A stretch of DNA of 64,000 nt from an uncultured Paracoccaceae bacterium. Its GTDB lineage: Bacteria > Pseudomonadota > Alphaproteobacteria > Rhodobacterales > Rhodobacteraceae. Location: NCBI GenBank assembly GCA_937927675.1, contig CALBSG010000159.1, forward strand, positions 30,187-94,186, read 5' to 3'. The position numbers were made by a program, and so were the translations under genes. Shown piece after piece: positions 39,173 through 47,348 of this stretch (position 1 is the first letter of the stretch; the number at the start of each line of letters is the position of its first letter). The notes below the pieces were generated by a model that saw nothing but the letters and a program-made list of their open reading frames with translations, searched no databases and had not been told where the DNA came from.

Positions 39173-41299
39173 ATGACCCGTGAAAACCTGATCGAAATCT
39201 GCCAACTGTCGCGAAGCTTTGTCGGAGCGAGCGGTGAATTCAGTGCTTTGCGGCGGGTCGATCTGACCATTCCGCGTGGCAGCTTCACCGTGATCCGTGG
39301 CGCAAGTGGTGCCGGTAAGTCGACGCTGCTGCGGATACTCGGCTTGCTGGACACTGGCTTTGGCGGGCAGATGCGTTTTGCTGGGCGCGATGTCACCAGC
39401 CTTGCCATTGCTGACCGGGACGAATTGCGGACCGCGCTGATCGGCCTGGTGTTTCAGGATGGTCGACTGCTGCCGCATCTGAGTCTTGAAGAAAACATCG
39501 CACTGCCGCTGCACTTCACGCCAGAAACGGCCGTTGGGGCCAGGGCGCGGGTTGAACAGGCGCTGGGCTTTGCCTTCCGCCCCGAAGAGTTGGCTGGCGG
39601 AGTTGCGGGCCTGCGTCCCGGCGCTGCCTCGGGCGGGCAACGACAGCGTGCGGCAATGGCGCGGGCGATGATCCATCAGCCCGTGTTGATCCTTGCTGAT
39701 GAGCCGACTGCCAGTCTTGATGCCGACTCAAAAGCATTGGTGGTGGCGCGGCTACGCGAGATGCACGCGGCTGGGGCTACGGTGGTGGTGGTCAGCCATG
39801 ACGAGGCGTTGTTCGGCTTGGGTCGGCAGTTCGTGCTCGAGGATGGACAGCTTATCGAGCTGACGGGCGCGACAGATGTCGACTCGGAGCTTTCAGATAC
39901 TGTGACGCGGCCGCTTCGTGCCGTAGATCCGGCCCCGCTGGCAGGGTGGTGGCCGCGGCTGGGGCTGGGGCGCCAGTTCGGGGCGGCGTTGCGCGATCTG
40001 TTGCGGCGGCCGCTGTTCACCCTGCTGCTGTTGATCGCCGTCATTGCCGGCACCGCGCAATCGGCGGTCTTTCTATCGTTGGTTGCCGGGCTGGACAGCT
40101 TTGTCACCCAAAGCGTTGCCGATGGCTCCCGGCTGACCCGCATCACCCTGAAGCCGCGCAAGGTCGATCTGGCCGCGCCGGATCACTTTCCCGAACAGGC
40201 CGCACTTGGTGCCGCGCCGGATGTGGCGGCCGTCGTGGCGCGGAGGGCTTCGACCGTCGCCGTCCTGGGGGCAGACGGCACCAGCCGGCCTTTTCCGTCG
40301 CTCGGGCTGCATCCCGACGACCCGGAACTGGCGATGTTCCGCTTTGTTGCGGGCGGGGGCTTTGCCGCGTCGGGCGAGCAACTCCAGATGGTTGTCACCA
40401 CCGATTTTCTGATCGATCTTTACGGCCCGGCTCCAGAAGGCACCACTGCCGACTGGGATAGTTTTGTCGGGCGGCAGGTTCAGGCCACCGTGCCGCATTT
40501 CGATCGCAGCGGTAAGGTGACTGGCAGTGAGCCGGTGGTGCTGACCATCTGCGGCGTCATTCTGAAAGCCGAGGGAGATCGGCAGTTCTATCTGCCAAAT
40601 GATGTGCTGGTCGCCTTTGATGCGATCAAGCGCGATCGCAGCGGCGCGCTGACCTTGCCGCTTACCGCCGACCGTACCGCTTGGGCGGCTGATGCCGATC
40701 GCGCTGCCGTGCTGGACTGGCCCTGGCAGGACATGATGCACCTTTACTTGCGCGACATCGAGGCCGTGGTGCCGAAAGTCGCCGCGCTGTCGCGGCAGGG
40801 CTACCGCCCCGAGGCCGAAATCTGGAAATTCGCCTGGGTGCTGGATCTGAAGGCCGCCGCCTATGGCATTGCCGCACCGCTGCTGGCGCTGCTGTCGGGC
40901 GTGATCGCGGTGGTGCTGGTTGGCAATATCATCATCTCGGCCCGATTGCGCGAGGCAGAACTCGCCTTGATGAAGGTGCTTGGGATGCGGCGCGGCGACA
41001 TTCTGGCGGTCGAGGTGATTGGTACCTGCGTGACCACCGTGCTTGGTCTGATTCTGGGGCTGGCGATTGCCGATCGGTTGACGGCCGCGCTGTCGCAGAG
41101 TTTTGCCGAGCGTGCACGGCTTCAGGCCGAACTTTCAGGAGGAGCGGAACAAGATCAGATTGGGCTGCTGTTTCAGCCGATCTGGCCGCTAGCGCCGGGG
41201 TTGGCGGCGATCACCCTGACGCTGGTGCTTGTGGCGCTGCTTTGGCCCACCCTGCGCGCCGCCAGCACCGACCCCGCCCGTGTCTTCGCTCGTAATTAA
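39173..41299 (+). CDS. MacB/LolD-like ABC transporter: ATPase fused to FtsX-type permease
   Basis: 708 residues. ATPase at ~1-235 with Walker A G43-A-S-G-A-G-K-S-T51, Q-loop V-F-Q-D, signature A-S-G-G-Q-R-Q-R and Walker B V-L-I-L-A-D-E-P. It is closest to LolD/MacB ATPases. Then come a first membrane helix near 280-300, a large ~220-residue periplasmic domain, and three more helices at ~565-700 with the FtsX-type L-R-E-x-E-L-A-L-M-K-V-L-G-M-R-R motif. That is the four-helix MacB layout. MacB works with a HlyD-type adaptor and TolC to export peptides, toxins or lipoprotein-like substrates; the unpaired HlyD-like gene at 31.8 kb could be its adaptor. Last gene of the sapC run. Confidence 0.88.
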   Translation: MTRENLIEICQLSRSFVGASGEFSALRRVDLTIPRGSFTVIRGASGAGKSTLLRILGLLDTGFGGQMRFAGRDVTSLAIADRDELRTALIGLVFQDGRLLPHLSLEENIALPLHFTPETAVGARARVEQALGFAFRPEELAGGVAGLRPGAASGGQRQRAAMARAMIHQPVLILADEPTASLDADSKALVVARLREMHAAGATVVVVSHDEALFGLGRQFVLEDGQLIELTGATDVDSELSDTVTRPLRAVDPAPLAGWWPRLGLGRQFGAALRDLLRRPLFTLLLLIAVIAGTAQSAVFLSLVAGLDSFVTQSVADGSRLTRITLKPRKVDLAAPDHFPEQAALGAAPDVAAVVARRASTVAVLGADGTSRPFPSLGLHPDDPELAMFRFVAGGGFAASGEQLQMVVTTDFLIDLYGPAPEGTTADWDSFVGRQVQATVPHFDRSGKVTGSEPVVLTICGVILKAEGDRQFYLPNDVLVAFDAIKRDRSGALTLPLTADRTAWAADADRAAVLDWPWQDMMHLYLRDIEAVVPKVAALSRQGYRPEAEIWKFAWVLDLKAAAYGIAAPLLALLSGVIAVVLVGNIIISARLREAELALMKVLGMRRGDILAVEVIGTCVTTVLGLILGLAIADRLTAALSQSFAERARLQAELSGGAEQDQIGLLFQPIWPLAPGLAAITLTLVLVALLWPTLRAASTDPARVFARN

Positions 41300-41756
41300 T
41301 TATTGCTGCGGGATCGGATTGCCGAAAATGTACTCGGCACCCCTGCGATATGGGTGAACAGTGAAGAATTACCCAACCTGCCCGCATAATTGTTGGAGGG
41401 CATCGGGACTTTAATAATCCATGGAGAGTTTATCCGTGATCTCGCCTTGTCGAGTGTATCTAAAGATAAATAATTGTGACTTATGACTCGAATGATCATA
41501 GTGTGTATCGTTATATATCATTGTTTGATCAATCGTATTTTTGGTAATGTCTTTTGCGTGATATCAATTTTATAACTTAAAATCAAATAGATAGCCTTTA
41601 ATCGTGGTTTTGATCAGGTTGCGCTTCAATTGGGAATCGTGAATAAACTTTCTTGTTGATCTCAATCGCTTGACACAATCACGGGATTGTGGGCGATTGG
41701 ATCGGTGTGGGGGGGAAGCATTTCCCAGTCCCGACAAATTTAATGGAGGTTCTGAA
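41300..41756 (+). promoter_or_regulatory. AT-rich 457-bp leader upstream of the secreted-protein/OmpA operon
   Basis: No gene is evident. From about 41400 to 41680 the sequence is clearly AT-richer than everything around it and includes the palindrome TTGATCAA near 41525. This is typical of a regulated promoter bound by nucleoid-associated or MucR/Ros-like proteins, but I cannot name a site. The end has a good Shine-Dalgarno (TGGAGG about 8 nt before ATG 41757). Confidence 0.5.
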
Positions 41757-42653
41757 ATGAAGCTTAAACTTTCCGCCAGCGTCATCGCAATCGCTGCAAT
41801 GGCAGGCACGGGTTCTTTTGCTGCTGACACCAGCACGTTCGACGCAGCAATTTCGGTGCTGTCGCCCGACCAAACCGGTTTCATCATCGGCGGTCAGGTT
41901 GCTGTGACCGGCTTGGGCTCGGGCGCGCTCACCATGAGCCGTTCGGCTGCTGAAATGAGCGTTCTTGGTGGCGCGGTTTCGGAGCTCGACCCGGCCGCTG
42001 GCGGCTATCTCGATGGTGTGAACTCCGGTTCGGACATCACCTCGTCGTTGACTTTCGACCGTGAAATCTCGACCTCCGGCTCGCTGGTTGGTCAGGGTAG
42101 CGTGACGGCGCGCGGCGAAGCGATTGCTTCGATGGGCACCGCTGGCGCTGCTTCGGCAGACACCGCGACCGCTGGTACCCGTGCGGACGGTAACATCGCC
42201 GGTGGCGAAGGTAGCGCAACTGCTTCGTCCAGCTCGCAAGGCTCGCTGAACGGTTCGGTTTCGACCGCCAACACCCTGCAACTGCTTGGCACTTCGGGTC
42301 TCTTCGCTGGTTCGAACGCTCTGACCGTTGGCGAACTTAACCAAGCAATCGCTGCCGGTTCGGCATTCGTTGCCGCCGATGGCACCTCGGGTATCGATCT
42401 GACCGACGCCGAAATCGATTACAATGGCGGCGATCTGCCGGACGCATACTACAATAACGATGGTGGTGCAGTGTTCGGCGTACTGTCGACTCTGACCAAC
42501 AACAATGCCGATATCGCGATGTCGGTTTCGAACGCTGGCAACGGCACGATCTCGCTGACCACCTCGACCGGTGGCTTCTTCACCGGCGGCGGTGCAGCAG
42601 CTGGTTCGGCCACGCATGTGGACAGCGGCTCGTTCTTCAGCCCGGACCTCTAA
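41757..42653 (+). CDS. Secreted Gly/Ser/Ala/Thr-rich protein of unknown function
   Basis: 298 residues from ATG 41757 with a strong Shine-Dalgarno and a signal peptide (K-L-K-L-S-A-S-V-I-A-I-A-A-M..., cleavage near S-F-A-A-D). The mature part has no cysteine, is very rich in Gly, Ser, Ala, Thr and Asn, and alternates hydrophobic and small residues, giving a predicted beta-rich, possibly fibre- or matrix-forming chain. Codon choice is strongly optimised, suggesting high expression. Not recognised as a known family; not a CsgA-type curli repeat. First gene of the five-gene unit that ends with two OmpA-type lipoproteins. Confidence 0.75.
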   Translation: MKLKLSASVIAIAAMAGTGSFAADTSTFDAAISVLSPDQTGFIIGGQVAVTGLGSGALTMSRSAAEMSVLGGAVSELDPAAGGYLDGVNSGSDITSSLTFDREISTSGSLVGQGSVTARGEAIASMGTAGAASADTATAGTRADGNIAGGEGSATASSSSQGSLNGSVSTANTLQLLGTSGLFAGSNALTVGELNQAIAAGSAFVAADGTSGIDLTDAEIDYNGGDLPDAYYNNDGGAVFGVLSTLTNNNADIAMSVSNAGNGTISLTTSTGGFFTGGGAAAGSATHVDSGSFFSPDL

Positions 42654-42672
42654 TAGTCTGCGGATAACGACT

Positions 42673-42694
42673 GGTCAGGCCCTCGGGCCTGACC
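42673..42694 (+). terminator. Intercistronic hairpin (attenuator)
   Basis: A perfect 9-bp stem (42673-42681 with 42686-42694) closed by a four-base loop, 19 nt after the stop of the abundant-looking secreted protein gene. No T-run follows, so it is better read as a partial terminator or mRNA-stabilising stem that keeps the first cistron expressed above the later ones. Confidence 0.55.
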
Positions 42695-42723
42695 TCCCCA
42701 TTAGTTAACGACGCCTAAGGGAA

Positions 42724-43449
42724 ATGGACAACAGCATGAAATCAGTATCAAAAATCTCTGCCGTTGCCCTTATTGCCATGGCATGCATGGCCTTTGCGCC
42801 CGCAGCGCAGGCGCAAGACGTCAACACTGGGTCCAACACACTGGATGGCAGTGCGACCAATTCGAATTCCAATGCAAACGTTTCGGGCGTCAACGCCTCA
42901 AACACCGTTGGCAACGACGCCAGCGCGCAGTCGGGCGGCAACGTGTTCGACTTTTCCAATAACACCACCCCGCAGGGCTATGCGCCCGCATTGCCCAGCT
43001 TTGCAGGCGGCCCGTGTATGGGCGTCTCGGGTGGGGTGTCGGCGTCGCTGCCGGGCTTTGGTATCGGCGGCGGACGGTCGTTTGATGACGTGTCCTGTCA
43101 GCGCCGCAACTGGGTGCAGACGCTGATCGGCGCTGCCGAGCGTATGCCCGAGACCGAAGCGCGTGAGTTGAAGCGCGTTGCCGTCGTCGTGATGATGCAA
43201 GACCCGATCCTCGGCCCGGCCTTCAAAGAGCTTGGCTATAACGTCGAGGTTCCCGGCATCGAAGTCAGCTCGGCCAAAGGCAATCGCTCAAGAGCTGCAG
43301 AACCTGATGTGGCTAAGAAGACCAGCAAGAAAGTCGAATCGTCGATCGGTTCCATGACTGAGGTCTGCTCTGCCGTCGTACCCAAGAATGCGCCCGCCAG
43401 CTTCATTCAGGCGGTCGAAGGCCGTGGATGCGTTGTGAGGATGCGCTGA
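42724..43449 (+). CDS. Secreted Asn/Ser-rich protein of unknown function
   Basis: 241 residues from ATG 42724; ATG 42736 is an equally good start and begins the signal peptide directly (K-S-V-S-K-I-S-A-V-A-L..., cleavage at A-Q-A-Q-D). The mature N-terminal ~55 residues are a low-complexity Asn/Ser/Gly/Ala stretch. A compact C-terminal domain follows with four cysteines (G-P-C, V-S-C-Q, E-V-C-S, R-G-C-V) that could pair in the periplasm. No known family. It overlaps the next gene as TGATG, so the two are probably co-translated. Confidence 0.72.
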   Translation: MDNSMKSVSKISAVALIAMACMAFAPAAQAQDVNTGSNTLDGSATNSNSNANVSGVNASNTVGNDASAQSGGNVFDFSNNTTPQGYAPALPSFAGGPCMGVSGGVSASLPGFGIGGGRSFDDVSCQRRNWVQTLIGAAERMPETEARELKRVAVVVMMQDPILGPAFKELGYNVEVPGIEVSSAKGNRSRAAEPDVAKKTSKKVESSIGSMTEVCSAVVPKNAPASFIQAVEGRGCVVRMR

Positions 43450-43940
43450 TGAAATTTTCGCCGCTTTTGGTCTCTGTTGGCGTGGCCGCCTTTGCAGGCC
43501 CCGCACTTTCCGAGGATTTGCCTGCTGTCGACGCGCCGTATCTGTCTATCAATGTTGAGCCAGAGCCAGTGCTTATGGACTGCTCACTCCTGATCGCTCA
43601 GGCTGGTGTGGTGCCCACTGGGTTTGGTGATGTGCATCAGGCCATCGACGCGATGCGGACCATGATGACCGAGCCTGGCGGTCTGGCACAGTCCACCGCG
43701 GTTACGGCAGCGGCCGATGCCTATGCGCAGCATTGGGACATTGTCGTTGCTGGTCATGTTGAGCAGCAAGAACTGTCCATGACCGCAATGATCGATGGCA
43801 TGCTGGACCAGAACAGCGACACAGTTGACGCTTTCTTGACTATCCCACCGATGGACCCGGGTCCGTCACTCTTTCTTGACCATGAATTTCAGGTCGCCAT
43901 GGCGCCGTTTGAGCGGGTCGGTGGCTTCTTCGCCCCGTGA
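43449..43940 (+). CDS. Small secreted protein of unknown function
   Basis: 163 residues from ATG 43449, whose A is the last base of the previous TGA. Signal peptide M-K-F-S-P-L-L-V-S-V-G-V..., cleavage near A-L-S-E-D. The mature protein is acidic, mostly helical, with a single cysteine and a Pro-rich P-P-M-D-P-G-P stretch near the end. I do not recognise it. Context suggests an envelope accessory to the neighbouring secreted and OmpA-type proteins. Confidence 0.7.
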   Translation: MKFSPLLVSVGVAAFAGPALSEDLPAVDAPYLSINVEPEPVLMDCSLLIAQAGVVPTGFGDVHQAIDAMRTMMTEPGGLAQSTAVTAAADAYAQHWDIVVAGHVEQQELSMTAMIDGMLDQNSDTVDAFLTIPPMDPGPSLFLDHEFQVAMAPFERVGGFFAP

Positions 43941-43985
43941 TCTGACTGCCATGACCTGCAACCCTATCCTACGTTTGGAGCGCGC

Positions 43986-44960
43986 ATGACCTTGAAATCC
44001 GCCCTTGCCGCCGTCTTGACTGCCGGGCTGTTGACCGGTTGCGTCAGCACTGGTGCTGTCGGCCCGGCCGACACGGCTTTGACACCCCTAGCAGGCGAGC
44101 CGGTATCCGCCGGCGTGCCGTGCGACCATCTGCTGAGTTCGCAGGCCAATTCAGTGGCGGGCTGCGAAGGCTATATTCCGTTGAGCAAGGTAAGCTCTGA
44201 ACAAGCCAAGCAAATCTCGATTCTGAATACGCGCTTTGCCGCAGAAGTGCAGCCTGTGGTTCATTTTGAATTCGGCAAGGACAAGCTGACGCCGCAAGCG
44301 CTGGCTACCATTGCCGCGCAAGCCGATTGGATGCGCCGCTTCGTGCATCTGCGCTTCTCGGTTTATGGGCACACTGATTTGGTGGATACCGAAACTTACA
44401 ACTTCGATCTGGCCAAGCGCCGTGCCGAAGCAGTGGTATCCCAACTCATGACCCACGGGGTCAGCCGCGATCAACTCGACGCGCTGGTGTCCTATGGCGA
44501 AACCCGCCCGATGTTCAACACTCCCGGCCCGGAGGCGGCCAACCGCCGCACCGTCACCGAAGTGACTGGCTATATGACGACCCCGCGCCTGCGCGCCCGC
44601 GACGCCATCGATTGCAGCTTGATCGCGCCGGCATATCTGGCCAGCTATCCGGTCTGTATTGCTGATATTGCGCGGTCCCGTCCGCCCTATACGCCGCCGC
44701 CGCCGCCCGTGATCAACACCACGACCTCGATTACGACCGGCACCGGTACGCAGACCACCACCACCTCGGCGAGCTATTTCAACGATGGCGTGACCGAGAC
44801 CAGCGATACCTCGGGCTCTGCTGGCGGCGGCACCACGACGACCTCTGCAAACGTTACCACGACGGGGGGGCGCCGTTCGGTTACTCTTGGCGTGAATGGC
44901 GTGAATAGAACGTACGAGACCGATCTCGACGGTGGTAACCCGCGCGAAGTGACGCCATAA
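43986..44960 (+). CDS. OmpA-family lipoprotein with Thr-rich tail
   Basis: 324 residues. Lipoprotein signal with lipobox L16-T-G-C19. An OmpA-C peptidoglycan-binding domain at ~88-200 shows F-E-F-G-K-D-K-L-T, Y-G-H-T-D and A-K-R-R-A-E-A-V. After a Pro-rich P-P-P-P-P-V spacer the last ~85 residues are a Thr/Ser/Gly low-complexity tail, unusual for this family and resembling secreted fibre-like sequence. It would sit in the outer membrane and hold peptidoglycan, perhaps anchoring the secreted proteins encoded upstream. Confidence 0.85.
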   Translation: MTLKSALAAVLTAGLLTGCVSTGAVGPADTALTPLAGEPVSAGVPCDHLLSSQANSVAGCEGYIPLSKVSSEQAKQISILNTRFAAEVQPVVHFEFGKDKLTPQALATIAAQADWMRRFVHLRFSVYGHTDLVDTETYNFDLAKRRAEAVVSQLMTHGVSRDQLDALVSYGETRPMFNTPGPEAANRRTVTEVTGYMTTPRLRARDAIDCSLIAPAYLASYPVCIADIARSRPPYTPPPPPVINTTTSITTGTGTQTTTTSASYFNDGVTETSDTSGSAGGGTTTTSANVTTTGGRRSVTLGVNGVNRTYETDLDGGNPREVTP

Positions 44961-44997
44961 TGCAAGCTGCTCGTTTCCAGCTGCAGAAAGACGGAAA

Positions 44998-45423
44998 GTG
45001 ACTCGAATGTTTCTTAAAAAGGCATGCCTGACCTTGGCGCTCGCACTTTCCCTTGCAGGATGCGTGTCCATGCAAAGTGTGCGCGGCAAACCGGTACCGA
45101 CGGCCTTCTTCGTGTTCTTCGAAGAGGGGCAGTCCGAGCCGACCGCCGAGTCCAAGGCCGTTTTCGATGAAGCGGCCGCTTACTTGAAGCAGTACGACAA
45201 CACCGCTGTTCGGATTGTCGGTCATGTTTCGCCGGACGAGACAGCGCCGCAACTTGACCAGATGCGCGCGAGCCGCGTGGCTGAAGAGTTGGTGAAGCGG
45301 GGCGCTCAGGCCGCACGGATGGACTTGCTTGGCGTTGGCGCTCAGGAAAGCCTGTCGGGCGGCGCGGATGGTGGTGATCCTGCGATGGATCGCCGCGTCG
45401 AAGTGCTGTTCAACACGATGTAA
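44998..45423 (+). CDS. Small OmpA-family lipoprotein
   Basis: 141 residues from GTG 44998; ATG 45007 (three residues shorter) is equally possible. Lipobox L-A-G-C22. The rest is one OmpA-C-like domain (A-F-F-V-F-F-E-E-G-Q-S-E, I-V-G-H-V-S, R-A-S-R-V-A-E-E-L, D-R-R-V-E-V) with the usual peptidoglycan-contact Asp replaced by Ser in G-H-V-S. Second OmpA-type gene in a row and last gene before the strong terminator. Confidence 0.82.
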   Translation: MTRMFLKKACLTLALALSLAGCVSMQSVRGKPVPTAFFVFFEEGQSEPTAESKAVFDEAAAYLKQYDNTAVRIVGHVSPDETAPQLDQMRASRVAEELVKRGAQAARMDLLGVGAQESLSGGADGGDPAMDRRVEVLFNTM

Positions 45424-45454
45424 GCGCCGGCAACGGCTCTACCACAGGTGTACA

Positions 45455-45491
45455 TATATCGCTGACAGCCTAACGTGCTGTCAGCGATATA
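45455..45491 (+). terminator. Rho-independent terminator of the secreted-protein/OmpA operon
   Basis: Perfect 15-bp inverted repeat (45455-45469 with 45477-45491) with a 7-nt loop, 31 nt after the last stop and followed by ATTTTAT. The A/T-rich base of the stem supplies T's on both sides, so it may also stop transcripts arriving from the minus strand. Confidence 0.85.
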
Positions 45492-45561
45492 ATTTTATGT
45501 GCAACGCTGCGATGTCGCGCTGATCGGTGGGTTAAATGCTTGAGGTAACACCAGAGCGTTT

Positions 45562-45717
45562 TCAGTCCATGCCGTCATGAAGCGGTCCGCCCGTGATCGT
45601 CAGGATTTGTGCCGGTGCGACGATCAGCGACAGTGCGGCGCAGTAGACGAGCAGAAACAGGATAAGGGCTGCGACGCCCGAGCGCCGGTCGCAGGATTGA
45701 TGAAAGAGACCCGTCAT
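45562..45717 (-). CDS. Small membrane protein, 51 residues
   Basis: Starts at an ATG that overlaps the stop of the hydrolase gene as ATGA. One hydrophobic helix (A-A-L-I-L-F-L-L-V-Y-C-A-A-L-S-L-I-V) is preceded by basic residues and followed by a short polar tail. Nothing else is recognisable. The overlap and clean helix argue for a real gene; its small size leaves doubt. Confidence 0.45.
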   Translation of the reverse strand: MTGLFHQSCDRRSGVAALILFLLVYCAALSLIVAPAQILTITGGPLHDGMD

Positions 45718-46283
45718 CCTGCAATTCTTTCTTGTGCAACAAAACCAGATCGGGGTCGCGCAGGTGCGGACAACAACTGATCGCGCAGGCCTTTTCCGCC
45801 CTGCCACGGCCCATACCCAGATGCGACGTTGATGTGTCCTGCGTTGCCAAGGTCAATCAGCGTGCTACCCCAAGCCGATGCAAGCTGCGACGCCCGATCA
45901 AAGGGCATCCAAGGGTCGTTTCGGCTGGCAACGACCAGACTTGGAACGCCGAAAGACGTTTCCGAAATCTTGCCAAACTGACCGATTCGATCGTTACCCG
46001 ATGTCTCCGCCGGGGCAACCAGCAGGGCGGCACGGACTTTCAGCTGAGGCCATTTCGCCAGAATGCGGGTGACCAAGATGGCACCCAGGGAATGGCCAAC
46101 AAGAATGCAATCGGGATGCTGCAGGACCATCGACGCCAGCTCGATTTCCCAAACGGTGGGGCTCGGCTTGTCAGGGTGAGGCAGGTCAACTGTCAGGGCT
46201 GTCGGGTCTGTAGCGGCCCACCAATGCTGCCAATGCGGCGCCGGCGAAGCGTCAAGTCCGGGAACGATCAGTGTCTTGGTCAT
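45714..46283 (-). CDS. RBBP9/YdeN-family serine hydrolase
   Basis: 189 residues from ATG 46283; 14 upstream residues of the open frame lack a good start. An alpha/beta hydrolase of the RBBP9/YdeN type: V-P-G-L-D-A-S-P-x-x-H-W-Q-H-W-W N-terminal signature, nucleophile G-H-S65-L-G, an Asp in S-R-N-D-P-W, and His in N-A-G-H-I-N. Family members are small esterase-like enzymes with unclear substrates. Probably cotranscribed with the 51-residue membrane protein. No link to the neighbouring sulfur genes is visible. Confidence 0.88.
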   Translation of the reverse strand: MTKTLIVPGLDASPAPHWQHWWAATDPTALTVDLPHPDKPSPTVWEIELASMVLQHPDCILVGHSLGAILVTRILAKWPQLKVRAALLVAPAETSGNDRIGQFGKISETSFGVPSLVVASRNDPWMPFDRASQLASAWGSTLIDLGNAGHINVASGYGPWQGGKGLRDQLLSAPARPRSGFVAQERIAG

Positions 46284-46385
46284 GCTGCATACCACCGTTA
46301 TTGGGCTACAGTTTAAATCTATCATATTTGTCGTGATTGTGTTTCCAAACTGGGCGGCGAAAAGGGAATGTCCTTCTCTGCGCGG

Positions 46386-46859
46386 TTATCGATTGCGGGT
46401 GTCGACGGGGTAGGCCGTGGTGAACTTCATCCGCTCCATCGCGAAATGGCTGGTCACATTCTTGATCGGGACTGCGTCTGTCAGGCGTTTGTACAGCAAG
46501 TCAAACGCCGCCATATCCAGCACTGCGATTCGCAAGAGATAGTCCATCTCGCCGGCCATCCGATAGACTTCCATGATCTCGGGAATGGCGTCGACTGCTT
46601 GACTGAACTCCTCGCGCCATTCTGCGGAGTGATCCGGTGCTTCAATACCGACAAAGACCGTCAGGCCAAAGCCAAGCTTGGCAGGGTCAGTCAACGCAAC
46701 GCGTGCCGTGATGACCCCGTTGGATTCCAGTTTCTGGATCCGCTTCCAGCAGGGGGTCTGTGACAGGCCCGCCTTGTCAGCGATCTGCGCGATGGGAAGC
46801 GTAGCGTCGTGCATCAGTTCCGCAACGATCTTGCGATCAATCAGGTCAAGCTCTGTCAT
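46386..46859 (-). CDS. Lrp/AsnC-family transcriptional regulator
   Basis: 157 residues. N-terminal helix-turn-helix (L-D-x-x-D-R-K-I-V-A-E-L, then A-D-K-A-G-L-S-Q-T-P-C-W-K-R-I-Q-K-L-E) followed by the RAM ligand-binding domain (G-E-M-D-Y-L-L-R-I-A-V). Lrp/AsnC proteins respond to amino acids and usually control a nearby gene. Upstream on the other strand is only a decayed frame before the sulfur genes, so its target may have been lost or lie elsewhere. Confidence 0.92.
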   Translation of the reverse strand: MTELDLIDRKIVAELMHDATLPIAQIADKAGLSQTPCWKRIQKLESNGVITARVALTDPAKLGFGLTVFVGIEAPDHSAEWREEFSQAVDAIPEIMEVYRMAGEMDYLLRIAVLDMAAFDLLYKRLTDAVPIKNVTSHFAMERMKFTTAYPVDTRNR

Positions 46860-46988
46860 GTGTCACCTGTTGTTAAGGCAGGATAGAGGCCGTTGTTGCG
46901 AAGCATGCATCAAAAATAGATATTGTCTATAGTCTTTATCGTGTATTTTGGAATTTGCCGGCTGCACACTGCAAGGTGCCCCTTTGCC

Positions 46989-47078
46989 ATGATCGCTATC
47001 ACCGGCGACGCGGCCTAGGGCGCTGTTGCCTTTGGTGCGTCTATCGGTTCGGCTTTGTTAGGCGCACACAAAAGATGA
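46989..47078 (+). pseudogene. Possible decayed gene start, interrupted by TAG
   Basis: An ATG opens M-I-A-I-T-G-D-A-A, meets TAG at 47016-47018, and continues in the same frame for 19 Gly/Ala-rich codons (G-A-V-A-F-G-A-S-I-G-S-A-L-L-G-A-H-K-R) to a TGA. The continuation looks like a membrane helix rather than random sequence. It sits divergent to the Lrp gene, where its target would be expected. Could also be chance. Confidence 0.25.
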
Positions 47079-47265
47079 ACGGTGCCCTGAAGCCATGGCG
47101 GACGAACTGGGAAGTGCCCGGAGGCGATGCGGGCAATCTCTCGCCGTATCGGGAAATACATAACCACATGAAAATATTACACTTAAGTGGAAAAACAGCA
47201 GTGTCCCCTGTCGGGGCGGAGAATATTCTTCTCTAATCACGACAAAATCTAGCGTGAATATTCTG

Positions 47266-47279
47266 TTGAAATACTCGAC
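47266..47279 (+). promoter_or_regulatory. Shared 14-bp promoter element, copy 1
   Basis: TTGAAATACTCGAC, 70 bp before the start of the first sulfate-operon gene. TTGAAA could be a -35 hexamer with an AT-rich -10 near 47291. The identical 14-mer occurs before the metQ-like gene at 63259. See findings. Confidence 0.5.
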
Positions 47280-47348
47280 CTCATGTGTCGTTATTTATGG
47301 CATGGAGCAGCAGTTTTGCTGCCCCCAGCACCGCGCAAGGAGATCACG

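Larger units (their letters stand above)
46860..47348 (+). promoter_or_regulatory. Intergenic region between the Lrp gene and the sulfate operon
   Basis: 489 bp without an intact gene. It holds the promoter of the Lrp gene on the minus strand, a likely gene remnant (46989-47078), two copies of the palindrome GAATATTC 35 bp apart (47221-47228, 47256-47263), and the TTGAAATACTCGAC element described separately. Confidence 0.5.

Noticed and set aside
46368..46763. 131-codon plus-strand frame opposite the Lrp gene
   Set aside because: Shadow of the clear Lrp/AsnC coding sequence on the minus strand.
46955..47236. 93-codon plus-strand frame between the Lrp gene and the sulfate operon
   Set aside because: No ribosome binding site, mixed Cys/Arg-rich translation, and it runs through the repeated palindrome region; the sequence looks non-coding.
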